Source: Desertimonas sp963733085 (lineage in GTDB: Bacteria > Actinomycetota > Acidimicrobiia > Acidimicrobiales > Ilumatobacteraceae). From it: a stretch of 64,000 nucleotides of DNA. Under the pieces are notes generated by a model, which saw only the letters and a program-made list of their open reading frames with translations, was not told where the DNA came from and searched no databases. Of this stretch, positions 16,734-25,572 are shown in pieces (position 1 is the stretch's first letter; each line of letters opens with the position of its first letter). Location: contig CAVTBY010000010.1 in the NCBI GenBank assembly GCA_963733085.1, forward strand, positions 843,591 to 907,590, given 5' to 3'. The position numbers and the translations under genes are program-made.

Positions 16734-17308
16734 CAGCGCTCGACGCCGATCGTCCGGAAGAACCACAACGAACTGGTCAGCCAGATCAGCACGAGCACGG
16801 TGAACAACAGGCCACCGACGATGGGAAGCGCCCAGTCCGGCATGCGCCGCGATCGCACGACGAGGATCTTCGTGGCGAACGCCCCATAGAAGGCGCAGCC
16901 GAGCACGGAGTGCCAGAACCGCCGGCTCCCACCGGGATCAGGGTTGAAGCCGAGCGACCACAGGCAGTGGTAGGCCACCGGCAGCGAAACCAGTAGGGCG
17001 AGGCTGCCGGCGATCCGATGGGCAGGCCCGACCCACAACGGCGCCGGTCCGCCCGGCAGCTTGCCGAACATCCAGAGCCCGCCGAACAGCTGGCCGATCG
17101 CCAGCAGCACCGCAACGGTGGTCATCCACGCCTTGAAGTGCAGCGTGGTCGAGAAGATCCAACGGATCGTCGTCTCCGATGCCGGGTCGTGCAGTTGGCC
17201 ATAGACGCCGGCGGCGACGGCCACGAACGCGCCGATCAGTACGGCGCCTCCGAACCGTACGCCCGGGGCCGGCGCGGCGGCTGATGTGCCGCGAGCGGTG
17301 TCGGTCAT
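16733..17308 (-). CDS. DUF6529-like multi-helix membrane protein
   Basis: About 191 residues with five hydrophobic segments. His residues sit at helix positions (TTLHFKAW, PAHRIAG, AYHCLWS, FWHSVLG), a spacing reminiscent of b-type haem-binding cytochrome b561-like proteins. This pattern matches what I know as DUF6529; haem binding is inferred. ATG 17308 follows a GGGGGG ribosome site and is preferred to the GTG two codons earlier. It is translationally coupled to the cytochrome c gene, suggesting one membrane redox module. Confidence 0.75.
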   Translation of the reverse strand: MTDTARGTSAAAPAPGVRFGGAVLIGAFVAVAAGVYGQLHDPASETTIRWIFSTTLHFKAWMTTVAVLLAIGQLFGGLWMFGKLPGGPAPLWVGPAHRIAGSLALLVSLPVAYHCLWSLGFNPDPGGSRRFWHSVLGCAFYGAFATKILVVRSRRMPDWALPIVGGLLFTVLVLIWLTSSLWFFRTIGVER

Positions 17309-17387
17309 GAGCACCCCCCATTCCGATGCCCGTCCCCGGGCGACCTGAACGGTACACCGGACCGAGGGCCGCCCAGAACGAGAACGG

Positions 17388-18278
17388 TCAGGACGTGGCT
17401 GGGCGCTTGAAGCCGCCGCGCTCGGCGTTCTGGACGATCGCCTCGACGATCTCGCCCCAGCGCGGGCGGGGCAGATCGTGACCCATTTCGGGGAACATCA
17501 ACAGGCGCGAGCCGGGAACGGCCTTGGCCGTGGCGATGCCACCACTCGGCATCACCAACGGGTCGCGCAGTCCGTGGATCACGAGCGTCGGGACCGTCAC
17601 CGACCGCAGCGCCTCGCTGCGATCGGGACTCGCCGCGATCGCCATCAACTGGCGCAGCACGCCGGCGGGGTCGTAGTCGCGGGCCAGCGACTCGGCGGCA
17701 AGGGAGCGAATGTCCTGCTCGTCGAAGTGATCACCGGAGATCATCCGGAACGTCAGCACCTGGGTGTCGATGTAGTCGTCGCGGGACTTCGACCGCAGCT
17801 TGCGTGCCTTGGTGACCAGCTTCGGACGCACTCGACCGTGCCTGCGATCACCGGTGTTGGACATGATCGACGTCAGGCTCGACACCCTCGCGGGATGTTG
17901 GATCGCCACGGACTGGGCGATCATTCCGCCCATCGACACGCCCACGACGTGCGCCCGCTCGATCTCCAGGCAGTCGAGTAAGGCAGCCGCATCGTTGGCA
18001 AGGTCACTGATCAGGTATGGCGCCTTCGCGAAGCGTCGTGACAGCAAGGCGGCAGCCATGCGGCCGTACCCGGGCACCTTCCCCGCCGACTTCGACGACA
18101 AACCAACGTCGCGGTTGTCGTAGCGGATGACGCGGAAACCCTGCTCGACGAGCAGGTTGACCCAGTCCATTGGCCAAGCGACGAGTTGGCCGCCGAGTCC
18201 CATCTCCAACAACAACGGCTCGCCCTCGCCGAAGGTCTCGAACTCGATCGCGATGCCGTTGCACGTCGCCCTCGTCAT
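17388..18278 (-). CDS. Alpha/beta-fold hydrolase
   Basis: A 296-residue alpha/beta hydrolase. The oxyanion region is LLEMGLGGQ, the nucleophile elbow is GVSMGGMIA (Ser near 115), the acid is in HGLRDPLV and the catalytic His is in MGHDLP. The cap region carries a run of basic residues (RKLRSKSRDD). Length and motifs are typical of esterase/haloperoxidase-like members; the substrate cannot be assigned. It is a single gene, divergent from the coiled-coil protein at 18347. Confidence 0.9.
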   Translation of the reverse strand: MTRATCNGIAIEFETFGEGEPLLLEMGLGGQLVAWPMDWVNLLVEQGFRVIRYDNRDVGLSSKSAGKVPGYGRMAAALLSRRFAKAPYLISDLANDAAALLDCLEIERAHVVGVSMGGMIAQSVAIQHPARVSSLTSIMSNTGDRRHGRVRPKLVTKARKLRSKSRDDYIDTQVLTFRMISGDHFDEQDIRSLAAESLARDYDPAGVLRQLMAIAASPDRSEALRSVTVPTLVIHGLRDPLVMPSGGIATAKAVPGSRLLMFPEMGHDLPRPRWGEIVEAIVQNAERGGFKRPATS

Positions 18279-18346
18279 GCGTCGCCAACCTAGACGGGCG
18301 ACCCCGATGTCCCAACCAATCGGCGGCGACTAGGTTCAGCCTCACC

Positions 18347-18796
18347 ATGAGTTTCTTCCGCCGGACCACCAAGAACTCGGAGGATCTCGACCGCGTCAAG
18401 TCGGAGATCGGACGCCTCGACGAGTCGCTGAAGCGTTACGACGAACGCACCAAGCGGTTCGAGGACGCCCTCGCCGCCAAGCCGGAAGTCGACGGTGCCG
18501 GCGCCGTGGAGGCCCGCGTCGACGCGATCGCCGAGCGGCTCGATGCACTCGAGGGTCGGCTGACGTCGGTGTCGACGGAGCTGGCCAACCAGCTCTCCGA
18601 GCTCGGCAACGACATCGAGGCGCTGAACAATCGGCCGCCGGGCACGCCGGTCGACGACGGGACGATCGACGAGCTCCGTGACACGCAGACCCGCCTCGCC
18701 AGCGAACAGGCCCGCTACCAGATCGCGTTCCGCGAGGATCTCGCCCGCCTCGCCGAGCAGTTGCGCCGACCGGCCGACCCGCGGCGCCGCGCTTGA
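18347..18796 (+). CDS. Small coiled-coil protein, unknown function
   Basis: 149 residues, highly charged. Heptad-like Leu/Ile spacing runs through most of the length (EIGRLDESLKRYDERTKRF; ERLDALEGRLTSVSTEL). There is no signal peptide or membrane segment. It starts MSFFRRTTKN. The gene stands alone, converging on the UPF0182 gene with 3 bp between stops. No family is recognised; a structural or scaffolding role is possible. Confidence 0.75.
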   Translation: MSFFRRTTKNSEDLDRVKSEIGRLDESLKRYDERTKRFEDALAAKPEVDGAGAVEARVDAIAERLDALEGRLTSVSTELANQLSELGNDIEALNNRPPGTPVDDGTIDELRDTQTRLASEQARYQIAFREDLARLAEQLRRPADPRRRA

Positions 18797-18799
18797 GGA

Positions 18800-21700
18800 T
18801 CAGCCCGACGCGGGAGCAGTCGACTCCGTCGGCACACTTGCCGTCGCCGGGTCAGTCGGAGCAGTCGACGCCGTCGGATCGACACCGAGCAAGGTGAGCG
18901 CCTGGTCGACGAGCGCCGCCGCCTGGTTGACCCGCTCTTGATAGGCGCCAAGGTCGCCATCGAGGCGAAGCTGTTCGTCGGCGGTGCGCAGCAACTCGTC
19001 GGCCTGGGCGAGCAGATCTGCCGGCTCGCCGGTCGGGCTCGGTCCGTCGGTCCCGGCGTCGGCGGAAGGCGTATCGGCGGTACCGACCGGCTGATCGGCG
19101 CCACCCGGCACCTGTACCTCTACGGACTCGTCGAGAGCGACGACGGGGTCGACCTGGGTGTCCGACCGCTCGCCGATGTTGGCGTTCAATCCGGGGAACA
19201 GCTCGGCGAGGACGCCGCCGAGCGTCAGCGAGTAGGCGGAGCGCTCGTCGTACGTCGCCATCACGAACTCGTACTCCGTCACTGAGGCGACCGTCCCCGA
19301 GTCCTGCTCGACGCTGACGTAGAACGGGCGCACCCACAGCAGCCCGCCGGCGATGTTGACGAGCTGCAGGTCACCGAACCGCACTCTCGAGCCGCCCCGC
19401 TGTTGCAGGGTGATCTGCTCGTTGATCTGCGCGTCCGCCTGCATCGAGTTGGCAATCGCCAGGGGACCATCGGGCAGGCCGCGGTCCCCCGGCTGGACTT
19501 CGTACACGGTGAGTTGCCCGTAGGTGTCGGGATCGCTCGAAGCCGTCATGAACGCCTGCAGCTCGCGACGCTGGTCGTTGCGGGAGAACGGCACGAACGG
19601 ACGCAGCAGCACGAAGTCGCGTTGTTCGCCCTCGCCGAACATCGTGTAGTAGGGCACGAACCGGACGTTCGAGGCCTCCGTCACGAGGGCCGGTTCGGGT
19701 TCGTTACTCGCCGCGCTGGCCTGCTGCTCGCCCTCGATCGTCGCCGTTTCCCTCGGCGCCACCGACGGCGCCTGGGAGACGGACCACGCCCCGTCACGCT
19801 CGAAGAACAACGCCGGATCGAGCTGGTACTTGGAGTAGACGTTGGTCTGCACCCGGAAGAGGTCCTCGGGGTACCGGAGGTGGGTGCGCAATTCGTCGGG
19901 CATGTCCGCACCGGGCGTGAACAGGTCGGGAAACGCCGACATCCAGGCCTGCACGATCGGGTCCTGCTCGTCGACCACGTAGAGCGTCACCGACCCGTCG
20001 TAGGCGTCGACGACTACCTTGACGCTGTTGCGCACGTAGTTGGCATCGCGGGGGATCCCGCTGTTCGCGCTCAGGGCGACGTCATCGCCGACCGCCTCGG
20101 CATACGGGTAGCGGCTCGTCGCGGTATAGCCGTCGACGACCCACTGCACGGTGCCGGCGATCACCACCGGATACGGGTCGCCGTCGAAGGACAGGAACGG
20201 CGCCAGCTTCTCCACCCGATCGCGGACGTTGCGCACCCACAGCATCTGCGAGTCGGAGTCGATCGCTCCGGACGCGACGACGTTGTAGTCCATGAACGCC
20301 AACCCGAACGCGAGGCGACGCACGAACGACGACATCTGCACGCCATCGGTCCCCGCGTACGGTCGGTTCTCGTCGCCGCACGGGCGTTCGCTCTCCTCGG
20401 TGCCGGCCACGGCGTACCCGGACAGGCTGGGGCTGAAGTACAGCTCCGGGCGGGTGAGGGCGACGTTCTGGTAGGCGGGGAAGCCGCTCTGACGGACTCG
20501 TCCTGCCGGCGCCATGAGAATCCCGCAGCCACGGGTGTTGATCAGGTGACGCCCCTGCCAGCTGCGGTTCGGGACCCCCTCGAGGTCGAGCTCGCGAGCC
20601 GCGATGAGAACCTGGCGCACGTCGCCGTCGAGGTCGTAGCGGTCGACGTCGAGGTCGTCGATCGTCAACCCCGCCTCGTCGCCGCCGTCGATCTGGAACT
20701 TGCTCTCGAACTCGGCGGGGTTGAGGAGACGCACGTCGACGAGCGGTTGGAGGTCGCCGCTCTCGGCGATCGTCGCCGCGCTCAGCGTGTCGAACGAGAT
20801 CGGCACCGTGGCAACCTGTTGCTCGGTGAGGCCCATCGCCTCCCGCGTCGCGAACACGTTGCGCTCGATGAACGGCGCCTCGCGGGCCTTCTGGTTGGGG
20901 TTGACGACGAGTCCCTGGACGGCGGCCGGATAGATGTAGCCGGCGAGCACGGCCAGAACGAGCCAGATCGCCGACGAGATCAGCGGCAGCCGCCACGACT
21001 CGGTTCGCAGCGTCGACAGATACAGCGCGGCCGTGACGATCGCCACCACGGACAGCAGCAAGAGCGCCGGCAGCTGGGCATGGACCACCGAGTACGTCGC
21101 CCCCTGGACGAACCCACGCCGTTCATTGGTGGTCTCGTACCGGCGTACCCAATAGTCGGCGGCCTTGAGGGCGGCAAGCACCGCGAGCAGCACGGCGATG
21201 TGGCCGCGGGCCCCCGAGCTCAGCGTCGGGATCGGGGAGGCGAACATCACGCCGCCGTTGAGCACGTGCACGAGCACGGTGATCAACAGCACGACGATGA
21301 TGGCGAAGAACAGCCAGTCGAGCACGAAGTTGATGAACGGCAACTCGAAGACGTAGAACCCGACATCGACGTCGAACTCGTCGTCGGATGTGCCGAAGCT
21401 CTTGGCGTTGCGGTAGAGCATCCAGGCCTGCCACTGCGTCGACGCCGGGAGGGCCATGAGCAGGGCGAAAACACCGGCGACGGCGTAGCGGTAGAGATTC
21501 AGGCGGCGTCCGAAGACTTCGTGCAGGCGTTCCACGAAGGGGTGCGGGTTGGCCGGATAGCGCGACGGGGCGAGCTTGTCGGCGATCGCCACGTTGCCGG
21601 CGGCGATCGCCGCGAAGGCGACGAAGAACAGCACGAACAGCGTCAGCCGAGCCTTTATCACCCCCCAGAAGACGCCGGACTGGCCGAGGCCGTCGAACCA

Positions 21701-21841
21701 CAGGGCCTCTATGTAGAAGCGGGCGACGGCGCGGCCGAAAATGACGACTACGACGACGAACAGGGCAGCCGCGATGAGGGCGACGCGACCCGAGGCACGC
21801 AGCCACGAGCGGCGACGAGGAAGTTCAGCGGCTCGCCGCAC
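18800..21841 (-). CDS. UPF0182-family large membrane protein
   Basis: 1013 residues. The N-terminal ~330 residues contain seven or so membrane helices, including ARFYIEALWFDGLGQSGVFW, the family signature. A large extracytoplasmic domain follows (about 340-900). The tail is Ser/Thr/Asp-rich with a predicted helix, as in mycobacterial homologues. Function is unknown across the family. In mycobacteria it neighbours a PDZ-Lon protease, and that gene is also close here (24035-25234). The GTG start at 21841 leaves a 230-bp palindrome-rich gap to the DivIVA gene upstream. Confidence 0.93.
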   Translation of the reverse strand: MRRAAELPRRRSWLRASGRVALIAAALFVVVVVIFGRAVARFYIEALWFDGLGQSGVFWGVIKARLTLFVLFFVAFAAIAAGNVAIADKLAPSRYPANPHPFVERLHEVFGRRLNLYRYAVAGVFALLMALPASTQWQAWMLYRNAKSFGTSDDEFDVDVGFYVFELPFINFVLDWLFFAIIVVLLITVLVHVLNGGVMFASPIPTLSSGARGHIAVLLAVLAALKAADYWVRRYETTNERRGFVQGATYSVVHAQLPALLLLSVVAIVTAALYLSTLRTESWRLPLISSAIWLVLAVLAGYIYPAAVQGLVVNPNQKAREAPFIERNVFATREAMGLTEQQVATVPISFDTLSAATIAESGDLQPLVDVRLLNPAEFESKFQIDGGDEAGLTIDDLDVDRYDLDGDVRQVLIAARELDLEGVPNRSWQGRHLINTRGCGILMAPAGRVRQSGFPAYQNVALTRPELYFSPSLSGYAVAGTEESERPCGDENRPYAGTDGVQMSSFVRRLAFGLAFMDYNVVASGAIDSDSQMLWVRNVRDRVEKLAPFLSFDGDPYPVVIAGTVQWVVDGYTATSRYPYAEAVGDDVALSANSGIPRDANYVRNSVKVVVDAYDGSVTLYVVDEQDPIVQAWMSAFPDLFTPGADMPDELRTHLRYPEDLFRVQTNVYSKYQLDPALFFERDGAWSVSQAPSVAPRETATIEGEQQASAASNEPEPALVTEASNVRFVPYYTMFGEGEQRDFVLLRPFVPFSRNDQRRELQAFMTASSDPDTYGQLTVYEVQPGDRGLPDGPLAIANSMQADAQINEQITLQQRGGSRVRFGDLQLVNIAGGLLWVRPFYVSVEQDSGTVASVTEYEFVMATYDERSAYSLTLGGVLAELFPGLNANIGERSDTQVDPVVALDESVEVQVPGGADQPVGTADTPSADAGTDGPSPTGEPADLLAQADELLRTADEQLRLDGDLGAYQERVNQAAALVDQALTLLGVDPTASTAPTDPATASVPTESTAPASG

Positions 21842-21905
21842 AGGCGCAACCTACCTGCCAGGACCGACGAGTCGACGTCACGTGTCGAGGTCTTCGGCGG
21901 GGGGT

Positions 21906-22060
21906 CCGGGGGCGGAGGCTCCTGCCGGAGCCCCCCGGCTGCTGGTCGATCCGGCTCCGCCGGTCGACCAGCTGAGAGGATTTCAGTGCCGGCCGAAGGC
22001 CGGCGCATCGAGCTCGACCGAACGGAGCGAGCGAGCGCAGCGAGCGAAGCGAGTGAGGTC
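21906..22060. repeat. Cluster of palindromes between DivIVA-like and UPF0182 genes
   Basis: Several nested inverted repeats: a GC-rich stem around 21906-21937, CTGGTCGA/TCGACCAG at 21942-21949 and 21964-21971 with an inner GGC/GCC stem, and GCCGGCC-gaa-GGCCGGC at 21988-22004. A GAGCGAGCGCAGCGAGCG tract follows. It is downstream of one minus-strand gene and upstream of the next; the first stems could terminate transcription. Confidence 0.6.
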
Positions 22061-22072
22061 GAAACGCCGACG

Positions 22073-23998
22073 TCAGTCGGCGGGAATCACGAGGCAGCGA
22101 CAGCCGGCGTGGGCCGGGGGGCACGTGCTGCCGGTCGGGAAGGCCGTGCCGACAGCGACCGCCTGCTGCAGCGAGTTGTCCTCGCAGTCCGAGCAGGCGC
22201 CGACAGCAGGGTCGAAGATCCACCGGACGAGCTGGCCGTCGCTGAACGCCGAGCACGCGCCGCGGCTATAGGCGTGGCGCAAGAGATCGTCGAGCATGTC
22301 GTCGATGCGCCGGGTCTTCCACTCGCGGTAGATCGCCCTGGCCTTCTTGGTGAGCTCCTCGTTGTCACCGTCGACAGCCTCGATGCCGGTGAGCAACCGA
22401 TCGCGCAGCGGCCCTACGAGATCGCTCGCCAGCGCCTCCCGAACGGGTGCGATCGCAGCATCGTCGATCCGGCTCGCGGCGTGTGCGTCGTCGCCGATGG
22501 ACGCGGCGCCGGCGGCGGCCGCGGCCCGGAGATCCCCCGCCAAGGCATCGAAATAGCGGCTCGACTGCTCGTCGGCAGCGGGCAGGACGTCGTCGATGGC
22601 GCGCACCGCCTTCTTGCCCCGCAGCTTGTCGAGCACGTCGTTCTGCTCGTCGGCGAGGACGCGCTTGAGCTTGCGGCCGCTGCTGACGATCAGTGGCGTC
22701 AACGCCTCGTCGCGGACGTCGAACGGTGACGGTGCCGCCGGCTCGTCGGGCGCGTCCTCGGTCGGGGCGGCCGGCGGCTCGGTCTCCACGTTTTCCGTGC
22801 GCAGCCGGGCGAATAGGTTGTCGACGTCGGTGGCCGTGATGTCGTCGTCGTCGACTTCCTCGTCGTCGACTTCCTCGTCGTCCCCTGAGGTGACGGTTGG
22901 ATGGCCGTCCGCTTCGGCGCCGACGCCCGCCCCTGTCGCGCTCGGGTCGTCGACCGCATCGTCCCCGACCTCGTCGTCGGCCTCGGCTTCGGACCCGGGT
23001 GCGATCACCACGGTGTCGGCGCGCCGGTCGGGGAACTGCAGGACCGTGGCACCGGCACCGGCACCGGCGGGCGGCTGCGGCCCGGCAGGCGGTTCCTCGA
23101 CCACCTTCGCCTCGGCGCCGGAATCGTCAGCCGTTGATTCGGCGGCATCCGTGTCGTCTTTGGGAGTGCCGGCGAGACGGGAATCGATCGCCTTCGTCTC
23201 GTCGGAGCCGTTGGGATCGAGCGCCGGATCTTCCGGATCGTCGCCGGCGCGGGCTGCAAGCACGTCGTCGCTGATCGAGGAGATCTCCCCGAGGCGGGAC
23301 GCCGGAACCATCACCGGGACGGGGCCGGTCGTCGGCGACAGGTTGACGTACTCGCTCAGCTCGCCGAGCGGGGCGAGCTCGGCGACGACGTCGGCTGCGA
23401 CGAGGCGGGCCCGCTCGAACGCCTGCACGAGCCGGTCACGACCGTGGACGAGTTGGTCGATCTGCTGGCGGGCGAGGTCACGGCGGCGGGACAACTCGCT
23501 GAGCACCCGCTCGCGGTAGGCGCGGGCTTCCTCGACCATCTCCCGACCCTGCTGCTTGGCCATCTCCAACTCGGCCTCGGCGTCCTGTTCGGCGTCGCGG
23601 CGGCGGCGGGTGACCTCGCTGTCGGTCTCGTCGCGGAGGTGTTGGGCATCCTCGCGTGCCTCGCGCAACATCCGTTCGGCAGCCTCCTCGGCCTTGGCGC
23701 GGATCGCCGCCGCGCTCTCCCGCGCCGCTTGCAGGATGCGGGTCGTCTCCTCACCGAGGAGACGGGCCAGCGTCTCGTCGTCGAGCTCGGGAGGCGGTCC
23801 CGGCCGGTGCAGCCGCATCGACCGCAGCTCCTGGTCGAGATAGCGCTCGCGCTCCTGCATGCGCGCCAGCTCGGCGGCGACCATGCGCAGGAACTCGCGG
23901 ACCTCGGATTGATCGAAACCGCGGCGGCTGGTGGGGAAGTTGGCGTCCCGCACCGACGCCGGCGAAGACGGGTCGGGGCGCGAGAACGAGATGGCCAC
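22073..23998 (-). CDS. DivIVA-domain coiled-coil protein with MuF-like C-terminal domain
   Basis: 641 residues. Residues 1-60 contain the DivIVA N-terminal motif (FPTSRRGFDQSEVREFLRMV). A long coiled coil follows to about 200 (EEAAERMLREAREDAQHLRD), then an acidic, Asp/Glu-rich linker. Residues ~430-641 resemble the helical core of phage Mu F / SPP1 gp7 minor head proteins: an AIYREWKTRRIDDMLDDLL helix, VRWIFDP, CSDC, FPTGSTCPPAH and GCRCLV. The four Cys plus His could hold a zinc ion. DivIVA proteins mark curved membrane; the MuF-like part is the odd element. No phage genes surround it. Confidence 0.82.
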   Translation of the reverse strand: MAISFSRPDPSSPASVRDANFPTSRRGFDQSEVREFLRMVAAELARMQERERYLDQELRSMRLHRPGPPPELDDETLARLLGEETTRILQAARESAAAIRAKAEEAAERMLREAREDAQHLRDETDSEVTRRRRDAEQDAEAELEMAKQQGREMVEEARAYRERVLSELSRRRDLARQQIDQLVHGRDRLVQAFERARLVAADVVAELAPLGELSEYVNLSPTTGPVPVMVPASRLGEISSISDDVLAARAGDDPEDPALDPNGSDETKAIDSRLAGTPKDDTDAAESTADDSGAEAKVVEEPPAGPQPPAGAGAGATVLQFPDRRADTVVIAPGSEAEADDEVGDDAVDDPSATGAGVGAEADGHPTVTSGDDEEVDDEEVDDDDITATDVDNLFARLRTENVETEPPAAPTEDAPDEPAAPSPFDVRDEALTPLIVSSGRKLKRVLADEQNDVLDKLRGKKAVRAIDDVLPAADEQSSRYFDALAGDLRAAAAAGAASIGDDAHAASRIDDAAIAPVREALASDLVGPLRDRLLTGIEAVDGDNEELTKKARAIYREWKTRRIDDMLDDLLRHAYSRGACSAFSDGQLVRWIFDPAVGACSDCEDNSLQQAVAVGTAFPTGSTCPPAHAGCRCLVIPAD

Positions 23999-24034
23999 AT
24001 CCCCAGCGTAGATGGGATGTTTGCGGAGTTGGTG

Positions 24035-25234
24035 TCAATCAGGTGCCGGCAGCGGATCGCCGCCCAGCCGTTGGAGGGCGTCAAGGGCCTCCTCGATGTC
24101 GGCGACGACGATCAACTCGACGTCGTCACCGGCGACTTCCCTGGCGCTGGCCAGCTCGGCTTCGGTCTGCTCGGCGGGCACGATGAAGTGGTCGATCCCA
24201 GCCTGGCGGACCGCCGAGACCTTCTGCGGCAGCCCGCCGATCCCCCCGACAGTGCCGTCGAGTCGGATCGTGCCGGTCACGGCGACGTCCTCGCCGCCGA
24301 GGAGGTCGCCCTCGGTCAGCTCGTCGAGCAGCGTGAGCGTGAACGCCAGGCCGGCGCTGGGCCCACCGATCTGACCAGTGTCGAAGGCGATCTCGAACGG
24401 GAGGCGCACGGACCGGGTGTCGAACGGGACGATCCCGAGTGCGGCCTGCCCCGATCCGTCCAGCGACTCGATCAATTCGACCTCGACGTCGACCTCACCG
24501 ACGTCAGGACGGTCGACGGTGACGCTGACGACGTCGCCCGGCTCGTGCCGCTCGAGCACGGCAAGCAGCTCGTCCAACGTTTCTACGTCGGTCCCGTCGA
24601 CGGCGACGATCGTGTCACCGTCGTCGAGCTGCTCGGCGGTCGGCACGTACTCCACGCACCGTTGCCCTTCGAACTGCAGACACCCCAGGTAGTCGATCTG
24701 CACCACTCCGGGGACCAACTCCGGCTCGTAGCCGGCGAGCGTGAGGGCCACGTACTGGGCGACCTGGCTGGACGTGCGCATCATCTGCAGACCGACGGTG
24801 CGCCGCTGCGACGGCGTCTGCGAACCGAACTTCTCCTCGTTGGTGAGGAACTGGATCTCCGGCTCGTTCTCGGCCACCCACCGACCGAGCAGGGACTGCG
24901 GAGGCTCGCTGACGGTGACGAAGAACACCCGTCCGTCCAGATCGGTGTCGATCGTGACGTCGGCGCCGGCAGCTTCGTAGGACACCCGGTCGGCGACGGC
25001 GTTGACGGTGGCGGGGACACGGGCGTACGGCGTGGCCTCCTCGACGACCTCGCCGTCCCGTTCTACGTCCTTGCTGGCGACGAGACGGGCCGGGAGCAGC
25101 GCCAGGACGACGATCGCCACGAGCGTCAGCAGCGAGATCACCGCCAGGGGTACCGCCCACAGACGCCGCCGGCGGCTCGGCGACCGGGGGTACGGCTCGA
25201 TACCGGCCGCCGCCGCCTTTGACGGCGGCGTCAT
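24035..25234 (-). CDS. Membrane-anchored PDZ / Lon (S16) protease
   Basis: 399 residues: one membrane helix near residues 24-47, an extracytoplasmic region, a PDZ-like domain (DGDTIVAVDGTDVETLDEL, about 205-265) and a C-terminal Lon-type protease domain. The catalytic dyad is visible as Ser293 in GGPSAGLAF and Lys338 in GLPQKVSAV, 45 residues apart as expected. ATG 25234 is chosen because it leaves 16 bp to the divergent gene. The architecture matches YlbL-like / Rv3194c-like proteases, and the near-adjacency to UPF0182 is conserved in mycobacteria. Confidence 0.92.
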   Translation of the reverse strand: MTPPSKAAAAGIEPYPRSPSRRRRLWAVPLAVISLLTLVAIVVLALLPARLVASKDVERDGEVVEEATPYARVPATVNAVADRVSYEAAGADVTIDTDLDGRVFFVTVSEPPQSLLGRWVAENEPEIQFLTNEEKFGSQTPSQRRTVGLQMMRTSSQVAQYVALTLAGYEPELVPGVVQIDYLGCLQFEGQRCVEYVPTAEQLDDGDTIVAVDGTDVETLDELLAVLERHEPGDVVSVTVDRPDVGEVDVEVELIESLDGSGQAALGIVPFDTRSVRLPFEIAFDTGQIGGPSAGLAFTLTLLDELTEGDLLGGEDVAVTGTIRLDGTVGGIGGLPQKVSAVRQAGIDHFIVPAEQTEAELASAREVAGDDVELIVVADIEEALDALQRLGGDPLPAPD

Positions 25235-25250
25235 TAACGTTTGGGGTTGC

Positions 25251-25571
25251 GTGTCGGTCAACGATCTCACCATTCGAGCGGCGATCATCGCCGGGTTGGC
25301 GATTGTCGCCCTCGTGCTCACGGGCTGGCGTAAGACTGCCAGGGCTACGCCGAAAACGTCGCGCGGGACGGCCACGACACCGCGCCAGGTGCCGATCGAG
25401 GTCGAACGCCAGCCGACTCCCGCCTATCACGCTCCCAATCCGGTGCAACGGCTCGTGGCCCTGCTCTCGAGCGGCGGGCTCGCCCTCCTCGTCGGGGCGG
25501 TCATCGCCACCGTCAGCGCCTTCGCCATCGCCGTCATCGTCACGACGATGACGAACCTGCTGAAGGACTGA
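25251..25571 (+). CDS. Small two-helix membrane protein, unknown function
   Basis: 106 residues starting at GTG 25251 (VSVNDLTIRAAIIAGLAIVALVLTGW, given here only as the first helix). A basic loop carries QVPIEVERQ, and a second helix is near the C-terminus (ALLVGAVIATVSAFAIAV). It is divergent from the PDZ-Lon protease and probably co-transcribed with the HEAT protein, whose proposed start lies one base past its stop. No family is recognised. Confidence 0.7.
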   Translation: MSVNDLTIRAAIIAGLAIVALVLTGWRKTARATPKTSRGTATTPRQVPIEVERQPTPAYHAPNPVQRLVALLSSGGLALLVGAVIATVSAFAIAVIVTTMTNLLKD

Positions 25572-25572
25572 G

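Noticed and set aside
22073..22700. Prophage remnant suggested by the MuF-like domain
   Set aside because: No terminase, portal, capsid, integrase or attachment sites nearby; surrounding genes are conserved chromosomal ones.
19403..22729. Very long open frame (about 1100 codons) on the plus strand opposite UPF0182 and the DivIVA gene
   Set aside because: It is a shadow produced by strong GC3 bias in the true minus-strand genes; its product is low-complexity Arg/Val/Asp-rich and shows no domain.
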